Positions 1 to 9,336 of a stretch of DNA of 64,000 bases are shown piece by piece. The position numbers and the translations under genes are program-made. Numbering within the stretch: the stretch's first letter is position 1; each line of letters begins with the position of its first letter. The stretch is taken from positions 124,001-188,000 of the forward strand of contig JADJPR010000004.1 in assembly GCA_016713135.1 (NCBI GenBank), written 5' to 3'. The notes under the pieces were generated by a model. That model searched no databases. It was given only the letters and a program-made list of their open reading frames with translations, and was not told where the DNA came from. This DNA comes from Rhodanobacteraceae bacterium (GTDB lineage Bacteria; Pseudomonadota; Gammaproteobacteria; Xanthomonadales; SZUA-5).

Positions 1-36
1 GAAGGAATCCCGACAATCACAGGACCGGAGTCCACC

Positions 37-303
37 ATGGCCACAGGTTGGGCAGGCGATGGCGCAGTGCAGGACCAGATCGACGCCACGATCAAGGACG
101 CGATTGCCCGCGCACGGGCGCAGGTGCCGCGCGGCCCGGGCCTCCGCCATTGCGAAGAATGCGAGGCGCCAATTCCGCAGGCGCGGCGCGACGCGGTTCC
201 CGGTGTGCGCCTGTGCGTGGCCTGCCAGCAAGCGCAGGAAAGCGAGACGACGGGCTTCACCGGCTACAACCGCCGCGGCAGCAAGGACAGTCAGTTGCGC
301 TGA
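37..303 (+). CDS. DksA/TraR C4-type zinc-finger protein (YbiI-like)
   Basis: Small 88-residue protein whose C-terminal half carries a four-cysteine finger: CEEC near residues 39-42 and CVAC near 61-64, separated by a typical TraR/DksA stretch (AIPQAR-like 'APIPQARR' and 'PGVRLC'). It lacks the long coiled-coil of full-length DksA, so it resembles the short YbiI/TraR group. Family members bind the RNA polymerase secondary channel or are uncharacterised; a regulatory role here is inferred. The ATG is preceded by a modest purine stretch. It is followed on the same strand by the patatin gene after about 80 bases. Confidence 0.85.
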   Translation: MATGWAGDGAVQDQIDATIKDAIARARAQVPRGPGLRHCEECEAPIPQARRDAVPGVRLCVACQQAQESETTGFTGYNRRGSKDSQLR

Positions 304-385
304 CGGCGCCGCGCGGATGGCCTGCGGTTCAGGTCCGCTGGCGACACCGGGATAGACTGCCGGCCTCGATCTGGCAGGTACCGGT

Positions 386-2593
386 ATGAATCGCGCGACC
401 TGGCGGGCCCTCGTGGCGCTCGCCCTGCTGCTGCTGTCGGGCGCAAGCCTGGCGGCCAAGTGCATCGGCCTGGTGCTCGGCGGCGGAGGTGCGCGCGGCG
501 CCGCGCACATCGGCGTGCTCAAGGTGCTCGAGCGCGAGCGCGTGCCGGTCTGCCGCATCGCCGGCACCAGCATGGGCGCCATCGTCGGCGGCCTGTACGC
601 CTCCGGCTACTCGCCGGGCGAGATCGAAGCGATCCTGGTCTCGGTGGACTGGAGAGATGTGCTCGACGACGATCCGCCGCGCACCGACTACCCGATGCGG
701 CGCAAGAACGACACCCTGCGCTATCTGATGGACTTCCGCTTCGGCCTGCGTGACGGTGCGATCCAGTTGCCGCGTGGCGTGATCCAGGGGCAAAAGCTGC
801 TGATGCTGCTGCGCCGGCTGACCCTGCACACCTGGCGCACGCCGGACTTTGACCAGTTCCCGATCCCCTTCCGCGCGGTGGCCACCGACATTGCCCGCGG
901 CGAGCCGGTGGTGTTCCGCGAGGGCGACCTGGCGTTGGCGATCCGCTCCAGCATGTCGGTGCCGGCCGCGTTCGCGCCGCTGCGCGTCGACGGGCGATTG
1001 CTGGTCGATGGCGGCATCGTCAACAACGTGCCGGTCGACATCGTGCAGCAGATGGGTGCGGACCGCCTGATCGTGGTCGATGTCGGTGCGCCGCTGGCCA
1101 GCGACGAGGAGCTGAACTCGCCGATCGCGATCACCATGCAGATGCTCGATGTGCTGATGAAGCAGCGCACCGCGCAGGTGCTCTCGGCGATGGCGCCAGA
1201 AGACATCAAGATCCTGCCGCAGCTCGGGACTTTGTCGAGCGCCGATTTCATCCGCTCGCCGGAAGCAATCCCGCTCGGCGCGGCGGCGGCGGAGGCACAG
1301 ATCGAGCGCCTGCGCACGCTGTCGGTCTCGCCCGAGGAATTCGCCGCCTGGCGTGCGCGCCACCGCCAGCCGGGCTTCGACCCGCCGTTGGTGGCCTTCC
1401 TCGACGTGCTCAAGAGCCGCAGCCGCACCGCAGGGTACGTCGAGCGCGAGCTGGATGGTATCGCCGGCGCGCCGCTCGATGTGACCACGCTGGAGCGCGC
1501 GCTCAGCGGCGCCTACGCCCAGGGCAACTACGAGCGCATCGCGTGGAAGCCGGTGGAGCGCGACGGGCGCGTGGGCGTCGAGGTGACGCCGGTCGACAAG
1601 GGCTGGGGCCCCGACTTCCTGACCTTCGGGCTGCAGATCAGCGACGATTTCGAAGGCCGCAGCGACTACCAGCTTGGCGCCGAGTACACCCGCACCGGTC
1701 TCAACCGTTACGGCGGCGAGTGGCGCTCGCGCGGGGAAATCGGCCGCATCACCGGGCTGCGCAGCGAGTTCTTCCAGCCGGCGGGCGATCGCGGCCAGTA
1801 TTTCGCGCAGCCCTACATCGAGTATCGCGCCTTCGACCAGCCGCTGAGTGCCGGCGATTTCGTGCTCTCCACTTACCGCCTGCGGCGCGCGGTGCTCGGC
1901 CTGGACATCGGCTGGGACCTCAGGCAGTCGGACCAGATCTATGCCGGCATCTACCGTGGCCACGCCAGCGCCAGCGTCAGCGTGGGCGACAGCACGCTGC
2001 TGCCGGATTTGTCCGCCAACACGGGCGCCGTCCGGTTCGGGTATGTGCGCGACACCCTGGACGACGGCAACTTTCCCGGCAACGGCAGCCGCGGCGAGGT
2101 CCTGCTGGTGTCGGAGCTGGCGGCGCTCGGCTCCAGCGGCGATGGCGAGACCCTGGACCTGAACTGGGACAAGGCACTCAGCCGCGGCGCCAACCGCATC
2201 CTGTTCGGCAGCCGTTTGCACCTGGGCTGGGGCGAACCCAATCCGCTGGAAACCCTGGCACCGCTCGGCGGCTTTCTCAATCTCTCGGGCTTCACCGAGC
2301 GCGAGCTGCTCGGCGAGAACCTGCTGCTGCTGCGCTCGGTCTACTACCGGCGCCTGGGCGATTCGGGCCAGCTGTTCTCGGTGCCGGCATTCGTCGGCGG
2401 CAGCATCGAGACCGGCAACGTCTACGAGTCCCGCGATGCCCTGATCAGCCTGGAGAACCTGATCTGGTCCGGCAGCATCTTCCTCGGCATCGATTCGCCC
2501 TTCGGGCCGATCTTCCTGGGCTACGGGCGCGCCAGCACGGGCGACGCCTCCCTGTACCTGAACTTCGGCACGCTGCTGCGGCCGCGGCTGTAG
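386..2593 (+). CDS. Patatin-like phospholipase with C-terminal surface-antigen barrel (PlpD-like, type Vd)
   Basis: 735 residues. A signal peptide (about 1-24) is followed by a patatin domain with the oxyanion motif GGGGARG (32-38), the nucleophile elbow GTSMG (60-64, Ser62) and the catalytic-dyad DGG near residue 208. A linker resembling a POTRA domain (about 340-405) leads to a 16-strand-type bacterial surface antigen barrel rich in alternating aromatic and polar residues, ending in a terminal aromatic-rich strand. This is the architecture of Pseudomonas PlpD, a lipase carried to the surface by its own barrel. The substrate is probably phospholipid; export through the barrel is inferred from the family. 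Very long antisense ORFs over this gene are composition shadows. Confidence 0.92.
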   Translation: MNRATWRALVALALLLLSGASLAAKCIGLVLGGGGARGAAHIGVLKVLERERVPVCRIAGTSMGAIVGGLYASGYSPGEIEAILVSVDWRDVLDDDPPRTDYPMRRKNDTLRYLMDFRFGLRDGAIQLPRGVIQGQKLLMLLRRLTLHTWRTPDFDQFPIPFRAVATDIARGEPVVFREGDLALAIRSSMSVPAAFAPLRVDGRLLVDGGIVNNVPVDIVQQMGADRLIVVDVGAPLASDEELNSPIAITMQMLDVLMKQRTAQVLSAMAPEDIKILPQLGTLSSADFIRSPEAIPLGAAAAEAQIERLRTLSVSPEEFAAWRARHRQPGFDPPLVAFLDVLKSRSRTAGYVERELDGIAGAPLDVTTLERALSGAYAQGNYERIAWKPVERDGRVGVEVTPVDKGWGPDFLTFGLQISDDFEGRSDYQLGAEYTRTGLNRYGGEWRSRGEIGRITGLRSEFFQPAGDRGQYFAQPYIEYRAFDQPLSAGDFVLSTYRLRRAVLGLDIGWDLRQSDQIYAGIYRGHASASVSVGDSTLLPDLSANTGAVRFGYVRDTLDDGNFPGNGSRGEVLLVSELAALGSSGDGETLDLNWDKALSRGANRILFGSRLHLGWGEPNPLETLAPLGGFLNLSGFTERELLGENLLLLRSVYYRRLGDSGQLFSVPAFVGGSIETGNVYESRDALISLENLIWSGSIFLGIDSPFGPIFLGYGRASTGDASLYLNFGTLLRPRL

Positions 2594-2914
2594 CGCCGTC
2601 CGGGCCAGGGTCTCCTTCGCGAGTCAGCGCGCGGCGCGAACTGTTGTCGCGGTTCGTGCCAGGTGTCCAGGTATCCGATGAGCGACAGCGGTGGAGGATT
2701 CTGAACGGTTGTGCATCCCGCACTATCTTTTCCGGCCGAAGTCGCCTAAGGTGCACGGGCTTTCAGCTCGGCACGGTACAACGTGACGAGGCCGCACGGT
2801 GAGTCTTGCGATCTGCCGCTGTTGCTTCTCTAGTGTTCTGGTTCCCCCGCAGATGAACGCATCGGCGCCCCGCATTGGGTGCGTCGCCCCTCACCTTGCT
2901 TTGGAGATACAAAA
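2594..2914 (+). promoter_or_regulatory. Gene-free stretch holding the leader of the cold-shock gene
   Basis: No ORF here looks like a protein. The distance to the downstream csp gene would allow a long 5' UTR of the kind that gives cold-shock mRNAs temperature-dependent folding. A GGAG ribosome-binding site lies at 2903-2906. No promoter could be placed with confidence. Confidence 0.35.
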
Positions 2915-3124
2915 ATGTCGGATCGTCAGATCGGTACCGTGAAGTGGTTCAATGACGCCAAGGGCTTCGGCTTCCTGAGCCGTCCGGATGGGGACGACGT
3001 GTTCGTCCATTTCCGCGCCATCCAGGGCAGCGGCTTCAAGTCGCTGCAGGAAGGCCAGAAGGTCAGCTTCCTCGTCACCAAGGGCCCGAAGGGCCTGCAG
3101 GCTGACCAGGTGCAGCCGCTGTAA
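2915..3124 (+). CDS. Cold-shock domain protein (CspA family)
   Basis: 69-residue single OB-fold cold-shock domain with the RNP-1 motif KGFGFL (about 16-21) and RNP-2 VFVHF (about 29-33), and the family's opening 'GTVKWFNDAKGFGF'. It binds single-stranded RNA/DNA as a chaperone. The start is the internal ATG at 2915, chosen because family members begin here and GGAG sits 8 bases upstream. An inverted-repeat terminator follows. Confidence 0.95.
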   Translation: MSDRQIGTVKWFNDAKGFGFLSRPDGDDVFVHFRAIQGSGFKSLQEGQKVSFLVTKGPKGLQADQVQPL

Positions 3125-3176
3125 TCAGGCAACCGCGGTCGGCCGCTGGCTGATCGCAGTACGCCCGTTGTAAGCG

Positions 3177-3202
3177 CTCGGGCAGGCCAAGGCCTGCCCG
3201 AG
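3177..3202 (+). terminator. Intrinsic-terminator-like hairpin after csp
   Basis: A 12-bp perfect stem (CTCGGGCAGGCC) with a 2-base AA spacer, followed by a short T-containing stretch (GTCGTTTCT). It lies 50 bases after the csp stop. The weak T-run lowers certainty. Confidence 0.6.
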
Positions 3203-3272
3203 TCGTTTCTGCCGTCCATCCAGGCGCTGTCGCGGAACATCGTGGCCCCGCCACCCATCCGGAGACCTCCTG

Positions 3273-3530
3273 ATGCTGACGTTGAGTGTGCGCGGCCTGC
3301 CGCGCAAGATGACCGAACAACTGCTGACCGAAATGTTCACCGCGCACGGCCGCGTGCGCAATCTGAAGATGTCGCGTGACCTGTTTTCCGGCGAGTGCCG
3401 CGGCTTCGCCGAACTCGACATGGAAGGCCACGAGGCGCGCAAGGCGATTGCCGCGCTGAACGGTTCCACCGTCGAGGGCGAGGCGCTTAAAGTCGGGCTG
3501 AAGAGCGAGCTGAAGCAGCGTCGACGCTGA
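3273..3530 (+). CDS. RNA-recognition-motif (RRM) RNA-binding protein
   Basis: 85 residues forming one RRM. RNP-2 is LSVRGL near residues 3-8 and RNP-1 is RGFAELDM near 43-50; in RNP-1 an alanine replaces one usual aromatic. The tail is basic (KQRRR). Bacterial single-RRM proteins bind RNA and are often cold-inducible, which fits the position directly after a cold-shock gene, although a hairpin separates the two. A GGAG-type site precedes the ATG. Confidence 0.88.
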   Translation: MLTLSVRGLPRKMTEQLLTEMFTAHGRVRNLKMSRDLFSGECRGFAELDMEGHEARKAIAALNGSTVEGEALKVGLKSELKQRRR

Positions 3531-3576
3531 TCGGCGCAGCTGCCACAATCGGCGCACCGCGTGTTCGGAGCGAACC

Positions 3577-4278
3577 ATGCAAGGCTCGTTCAAACTTATT
3601 GCGATGTTCATCGCGGGCCTGGCGGCCGGCTGCAGCAATGCGCCGATGTCGCCGGTCATCGAGGACGATGCGGACGCCGATCCGCGCCGGAATACCTCCG
3701 CACCCACCGCTGCGCCAGACGGCGCCTGGCATTGGCTGGGTACCCAGGTGGGCGCGGCGCTGTGGGTGATCGACGAGCCCACGCGCTACCGCATGGAATT
3801 CGCCGGCGACAGTCAGCTGCAGCTGCAGGTGGACTGCAACCGCGGCAGCGCCGGGTACACCCTGTCGGCCGATGGCCTGTTTCAGGCGGGCCCGCCCGGT
3901 CTGACCAAGATGGGCTGCGGCGATGCCAGCCATGACCGTGAATTCATCGGCCAGCTGGCGCAGGCGCGCCGTTTGTCCTTCGATGGCGACTGGCTGCAGC
4001 TGGCGCTCGGCGGCGAAGGTGGCGTGATGCTGTATGCGCGCGACCCCGCGCTGCGCCTGCACGGTTACCAGTGCGAGGAAGGCGGCGCCTTCGCCGCGGC
4101 TTTCGGTGCTGCCAGTGCTGCCGTGCTCGTCGATGGCAATGTGCACGTGCTGCCACAGGTGCCATCCGGATCCGGTACCGAGTACCGTGCGAATGGCATC
4201 CAGCTCAGCACCAAGGGCGAATTGGCGACGCTGTCCGGCGTAGGCCGCAACCGCCGTGGTTGCCGCTTCGGCGATTGA
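3577..4278 (+). CDS. META-domain (DUF306/HslJ-like) lipoprotein
   Basis: 233 residues. The N-terminus is a lipoprotein signal with the lipobox LAAGC (Cys about 19). A META-like domain covers about 45-150: a 'YRMEFAGDSQLQLQVDCNR' strand, then the typical 'GLTKMGC' and 'DREFIGQLAQ' segments. The C-terminal 80 residues resemble a second beta-rich region of unknown role. META domains occur in HslJ (novobiocin resistance, heat-inducible). The location is probably the periplasmic face of a membrane; the function is unproven. Confidence 0.75.
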   Translation: MQGSFKLIAMFIAGLAAGCSNAPMSPVIEDDADADPRRNTSAPTAAPDGAWHWLGTQVGAALWVIDEPTRYRMEFAGDSQLQLQVDCNRGSAGYTLSADGLFQAGPPGLTKMGCGDASHDREFIGQLAQARRLSFDGDWLQLALGGEGGVMLYARDPALRLHGYQCEEGGAFAAAFGAASAAVLVDGNVHVLPQVPSGSGTEYRANGIQLSTKGELATLSGVGRNRRGCRFGD

Positions 4279-4360
4279 TCGCTCCCCAGTGTCGTAGGCC
4301 ATTGCAGCGCGCAGCGCTTCAACGGCAGAGCGCCGCAGAACCTCTGCGCGGTATTGCGGC

Positions 4361-4945
4361 CTAGGCTCGGTGGCCGACCACCTTCACCAGCACCACCTCA
4401 CCACCGCCTTCCAGCACCGCGCGCTGTCCGCCTCCATCGCCGTGCAGCAGCACGGCATGTCCGCTTCCCAGCCAATGGTGGGTGTCGCCCAAGCGCAGCT
4501 GGGCCTCCCCTCCGAGCAGGTAGACCAGCCAGTCGCAACCGGCCTGGTCGAAGAACAACATGCTGCCGACCAGGGTGCGCGGAATCAGCTGCACCTCGTC
4601 CAGGATTTCGGCCGCGATCAGGTTGAACACCCACGCGGCCTCGCCTTCGAGATGGCCGACCGGCGCCGGGACGCCGGCATAGGCGTGTGCGCGCAGGCGC
4701 GGCGCCAGATCCAGGCGCCGGCCGTCTTCCCATTGCAGGCGGAGTGGCCCGCCGTCAACCAGGCAGGACCAGCGACGGTAACCCGGGAATGCCGAAAACG
4801 GGCCGCTGGCCTCCACTCTTGCCAGGCTTGCACGCCAGAAGTAGCCGTCCGGCGGGCCGATGCGCGCGATCTCGCGCGTGCTGCCGCCGCCGTTGCGCCA
4901 GCGCACCACCGCCTGCTGCTCGGGCGGGATCGGCGTGATGCGCAT
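4361..4945 (-). CDS. HutD/Ves family cupin
   Basis: 194 residues. The start 'MRITPIPPEQQAVVRWRNGG' followed by STREIA is the classic HutD opening, and the remainder has the bicupin pattern with 'SLARVEASGPFSAFPGY' and a C-terminal 'LGSGHAVLLHGDGG'. HutD is linked to histidine utilisation and temperature-dependent growth (Ves), but no hut genes are visible here. Its ATG overlaps the stop of the upstream SET-domain gene (ATGA), so the two are probably co-translated. Confidence 0.82.
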   Translation of the reverse strand: MRITPIPPEQQAVVRWRNGGGSTREIARIGPPDGYFWRASLARVEASGPFSAFPGYRRWSCLVDGGPLRLQWEDGRRLDLAPRLRAHAYAGVPAPVGHLEGEAAWVFNLIAAEILDEVQLIPRTLVGSMLFFDQAGCDWLVYLLGGEAQLRLGDTHHWLGSGHAVLLHGDGGGQRAVLEGGGEVVLVKVVGHRA

Positions 4946-5412
4946 CAGCGCCGCGCCAGGATCTGCGCCAATTCGGTGGCGGTCATCAGCAGGCTCTCGC
5001 GCCACGGCAGGCCAATGATCGCCGCGCCGGTTTCGCTGTCGCGGAAGGCTTCTTCCTGCCCGTCGCCCAGTAAATGGCGATAGTCCACCGTGATCTCGCT
5101 GCCGGCGGCCAGGTCGCGCCGCGCGAACACGAATCCCAGGTGCCACAGGGCGGTCGGCGCGAAGCTGTGGTTGATGTAGCACTCGTCCGGCCACTCGGGC
5201 GTGGCCGTGTAGCGATCCTCGAACCAGCGCACAGTGGCGGGGAGCAAGGACACGCCATCCGGCAGGGCCATCAGCTGGTCCATGGTGTAGACCTGCGGGA
5301 TCGCATCCGGGGCGACGATGATGTTGCCGGCGGCGACCGGCTCGTCGACGAACAATCCCTTGCCGGCGCCGGCGATCGGCGAGGCATCGACACGGTAGCG
5401 GGGCAGGATCAT
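4945..5412 (-). CDS. SET-domain protein (putative lysine methyltransferase-like)
   Basis: About 155 residues forming a minimal SET domain: N-terminal 'GAGKGLFVDEPVAAG', the pseudoknot 'YINHSFAPT' with 'NHS' and the 'GSEITVDYRHL' motif that contributes AdoMet and catalytic Tyr contacts. The post-SET cysteines are absent. The ATG at 5412 is the family-like start; a GTG at 5454 preceded by AAGG could extend it by 14 residues. It is followed by HutD with a 4-base overlap and is divergent from the HIT gene. The bacterial substrate is unknown. Confidence 0.8.
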   Translation of the reverse strand: MILPRYRVDASPIAGAGKGLFVDEPVAAGNIIVAPDAIPQVYTMDQLMALPDGVSLLPATVRWFEDRYTATPEWPDECYINHSFAPTALWHLGFVFARRDLAAGSEITVDYRHLLGDGQEEAFRDSETGAAIIGLPWRESLLMTATELAQILARR

Positions 5413-5493
5413 GGTGGTCGGATCGGTGGCAGGGGCGGGGAGTATTGCAGACACGGCGCCTTAGACTGGCGTCCCGCACTGGCCGAGGTGCCC

Positions 5494-5922
5494 ATGTCCG
5501 AACCCTGCATCTTCTGCGAGATCGTCGCTGGCCGCGCGCCGGCCAGCATCGTGCACGCCGACGCGCTGACGCTGGCCTTCATCGACTTGCGCCAGTTCCA
5601 TCCCGGCCATGTGCTGGTGATTCCGCGCGCGCACCTGAACGATGTGCGCGAACTCGACGAGGCCACCGGCGCGGCGCTGATGGCCACCACCTCGCGCATC
5701 ACCCGCGCGGTCTCGCAGGCCTTTCCGAATCACGGGCTGAGCCTGTGGCATTCGATCGGCCCGGGCGGCCACCAGGAAGTGCCGCATTTGCACATCCACG
5801 TGCATCCGCGCCTGGTCGGGGATGGCTTCCTGCGGGTCTATCCGGGGCCCCTCCCGCGCTCCACCGAGGCCGAGCGCGAGGACTACGCCGAGCGTGTGCG
5901 CGCCGCGCTGGCCAGCGGATGA
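5494..5922 (+). CDS. HIT-family nucleotide hydrolase/transferase
   Basis: 142 residues with an N-terminal CIFCEIVAG zinc-type motif and the histidine triad HLHIHVH near residues 93-99. HIT proteins of this length hydrolyse adenosine nucleotide conjugates such as AMP-lysine (Hint-like). The ATG at 5494 was chosen because family members begin 'MSEPCIFC'; the reading frame is open far upstream only by GC bias. It is divergent from the SET-HutD pair and ends before a hairpin. Confidence 0.9.
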   Translation: MSEPCIFCEIVAGRAPASIVHADALTLAFIDLRQFHPGHVLVIPRAHLNDVRELDEATGAALMATTSRITRAVSQAFPNHGLSLWHSIGPGGHQEVPHLHIHVHPRLVGDGFLRVYPGPLPRSTEAEREDYAERVRAALASG

Positions 5923-6006
5923 CGCACGCAGTTCGGCCGGACTCCTGGGAGCCCGGCCGTGTCATCCATGACGCCGCTGCCTGAGCGGTCTCCGGGGCAT
6001 CCCCGT

Positions 6007-6046
6007 GCCCGCTGCACCGCCCTGGGGAGTCGGCGATGCAGCGGGC
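6007..6046. terminator. Hairpin between converging genes
   Basis: Inverted repeat GCCCGCTGCA / TGCAGCGGGC with a 20-base loop, placed between the stops of the converging HIT and ComEA-like genes. It could end transcription from both sides. No clear T-run was seen. Confidence 0.45.
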
Positions 6047-6054
6047 GGCGGGAA

Positions 6055-6348
6055 TCAGGGAGTGGCGGGCTTGGCCGGGGCCGCGCCGCCGGTGCGGATC
6101 AGATCGCGGTTCTTCTCGACCGTCTTCAGGCCGATGCCCTTGACGTTGACCAGTTCGTCGGCGCTCTTGAACGGTCCGTTCTTCTGGCGGTACTCGACGA
6201 TCGCGCGGGCCTTGGCCTCGCCGATGCCGTTGAGGTTGTCGGCGATCGCCGCGGCGTCGGCGGTGTTGATGTTGACCGGCTCGCCGGCGGACACGTACAG
6301 CGGCAGCGACAGCGCGAGCGCCAGCAGCAGGTTCTTGAAGATGTTCAT
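6055..6348 (-). CDS. ComEA-like helix-hairpin-helix DNA-binding protein
   Basis: 97 residues: signal peptide (about 1-21), then two helix-hairpin-helix motifs in 'VNINTADAAAIADNLNGIGE' and 'FKSADELVNVKGIGLKTVEK'. This is the ComEA C-terminal module, here exported alone. In naturally competent bacteria the periplasmic ComEA binds incoming DNA. The low-complexity end (GGAAPAKPATP) is probably disordered. No other competence gene is adjacent. A GGAG-type site lies directly upstream. Confidence 0.88.
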   Translation of the reverse strand: MNIFKNLLLALALSLPLYVSAGEPVNINTADAAAIADNLNGIGEAKARAIVEYRQKNGPFKSADELVNVKGIGLKTVEKNRDLIRTGGAAPAKPATP

Positions 6349-6560
6349 CGGAGTGCTCCTTGTGCGGTGGTGGTTGCCGGTCGGTCGTCGTCCGGCTGAT
6401 GCACAAGCTACGCAGCCAGCGGGCGCGCCGCGTCCAGCGAATCCCGCATCGGCACGAGCGAAAAGGACACGACGAGGTGTAGGAAAAATCCGACAGCAGG
6501 TAGACTCGGCGTTACCAACGGTTGCGCCGCATCGCGCGACCCAAGTTTCAGGAGCAACTC

Positions 6561-8015
<1,455 letters not shown>

Positions 8016-8043
8016 GCGCGAAAATCCAAGGACGGAGAAGGCC

Positions 8044-9105
8044 ATGGCCACATTCAAGCCAAGCTGGTTGTTGTACGGCGCAACCGGTTTCAGCGGCCGC
8101 TTGATCGCACAGGCGGCCAAGGCGCGCGGCCACAATGTGATCCTCGCAGGTCGCGATGCGGCCAGGATCGAGGCATTGGCGGCGAAGATCGGCGGCGCCC
8201 ACCGCGTGTTCGACATGAGCAGCCACCGCGATGTCATCGACCGCGGCTTGGCCGGGGTGCGCCTGGTGCTCAACTGCGCGGGTCCGTTCTCGCTGACCGC
8301 GTCCACCCTGGCGCAGGCCTGCCTGCGCACCGGTGCGCACTACCTCGACATTGCCAGCGAAATCGCCGACCACCGCGTCGTCCAGCGCCTGGACGAGCGC
8401 GCGCGCGAGGCCGGCGTCATGCTGCTGCCCGGCGTGGGCTTCGGGGTCCTGGCCAGTGATTGCCTGGCCTACTGGCTGAACGAGAATCTCGCGGGTGCGG
8501 TCACGCTGACCCTGGCCTTCTCGGCGGGTGCCAGTGCCTCGCATGGCACGCTCGCCACCTTCCTCGAAAGCCTGCAGCAGAGCGGGTTCGTGCGCCGCAC
8601 CGGGCAACTGGTCGCCGCCGAGCCCGCCAGCGAATCGCGCACGATCGATTTCGGTCCCGGCAAGGAACAGCGCGCCGTGCTGTTCCCCTGGCGCGCGGAT
8701 GTCCTCAGCGCCGGATTGTCGACCAATATCCCGCACATCCAGAGCTACGCCGCGGTGCCTGCGGTGATGCGCTTCGTGCTCAAGAAGCGCGGCTGGTTCG
8801 AGCACGGCCCGCTGCGCAAGCTGCTGGAAAACTGGGTGGCCCGCACCCCGGATGGTCCCACCGAAGCAGCGCGCGCCAAGCGCAAGAGCTGGGTCTATGG
8901 CGAGGTGGTGAACGAGATCGGCAACCGTCTGCGCGCCGTGGTCGAGTGCCCCGATCCCTACGATTTCACCGTCCACGCGGCCCTTGCAGCCACCGAGCGC
9001 GCCCTGACCGGGCATGTGCCGGAGGGGTTCACTACGCCGGCGCAGTTGCTGGGCAGTGAGCCGTTGAGCAGCTTGCCGGGGGTGAAGTTGCACCGGTTGA
9101 AGTAG
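8044..9105 (+). CDS. Saccharopine dehydrogenase-like / trans-acting enoyl reductase family oxidoreductase
   Basis: 353 residues. A Rossmann NAD(P)-binding motif near the N-terminus, YGATGFSG (about 11-18), is followed by 'LAGRDAARIEAL', and 'NCAGPF' completes the Sacchrp_dh_NADP signature. The C-terminal part matches the bacterial group related to mycobacterial trans-acting enoyl reductases rather than true lysine-pathway enzymes. Substrate unknown. The ATG at 8044 has GGAG upstream and follows the M20 gene closely, so the two may be one transcript. Confidence 0.82.
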   Translation: MATFKPSWLLYGATGFSGRLIAQAAKARGHNVILAGRDAARIEALAAKIGGAHRVFDMSSHRDVIDRGLAGVRLVLNCAGPFSLTASTLAQACLRTGAHYLDIASEIADHRVVQRLDERAREAGVMLLPGVGFGVLASDCLAYWLNENLAGAVTLTLAFSAGASASHGTLATFLESLQQSGFVRRTGQLVAAEPASESRTIDFGPGKEQRAVLFPWRADVLSAGLSTNIPHIQSYAAVPAVMRFVLKKRGWFEHGPLRKLLENWVARTPDGPTEAARAKRKSWVYGEVVNEIGNRLRAVVECPDPYDFTVHAALAATERALTGHVPEGFTTPAQLLGSEPLSSLPGVKLHRLK

Positions 9106-9336
9106 GGGGCTTGCACACCTTTCTCCGTGTCGCTGGCTTGATGTTTCCGGGTCTTTGCTTGTCGCGTGTCGACTCGTCGCCGGCGGCTCTGGTATTCGTG
9201 GGCGGAGCCGCCCCGCGACAGCGGTGCGCCTGACGCTCCACCCAAGGCGATTCCCCCCGAGCAAAGTCCGGGCGCTTGCCTGCTCGCCCAATCCGGTGCA
9301 GCCTCCGCCATACCCTGGCGTACGGACACCGGCCCG

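Noticed and set aside
329..2221. Long antisense frame over the patatin gene
   Set aside because: High-GC shadow. The plus strand has a full phospholipase with signal peptide and all motifs, and the antisense frame has no domain.
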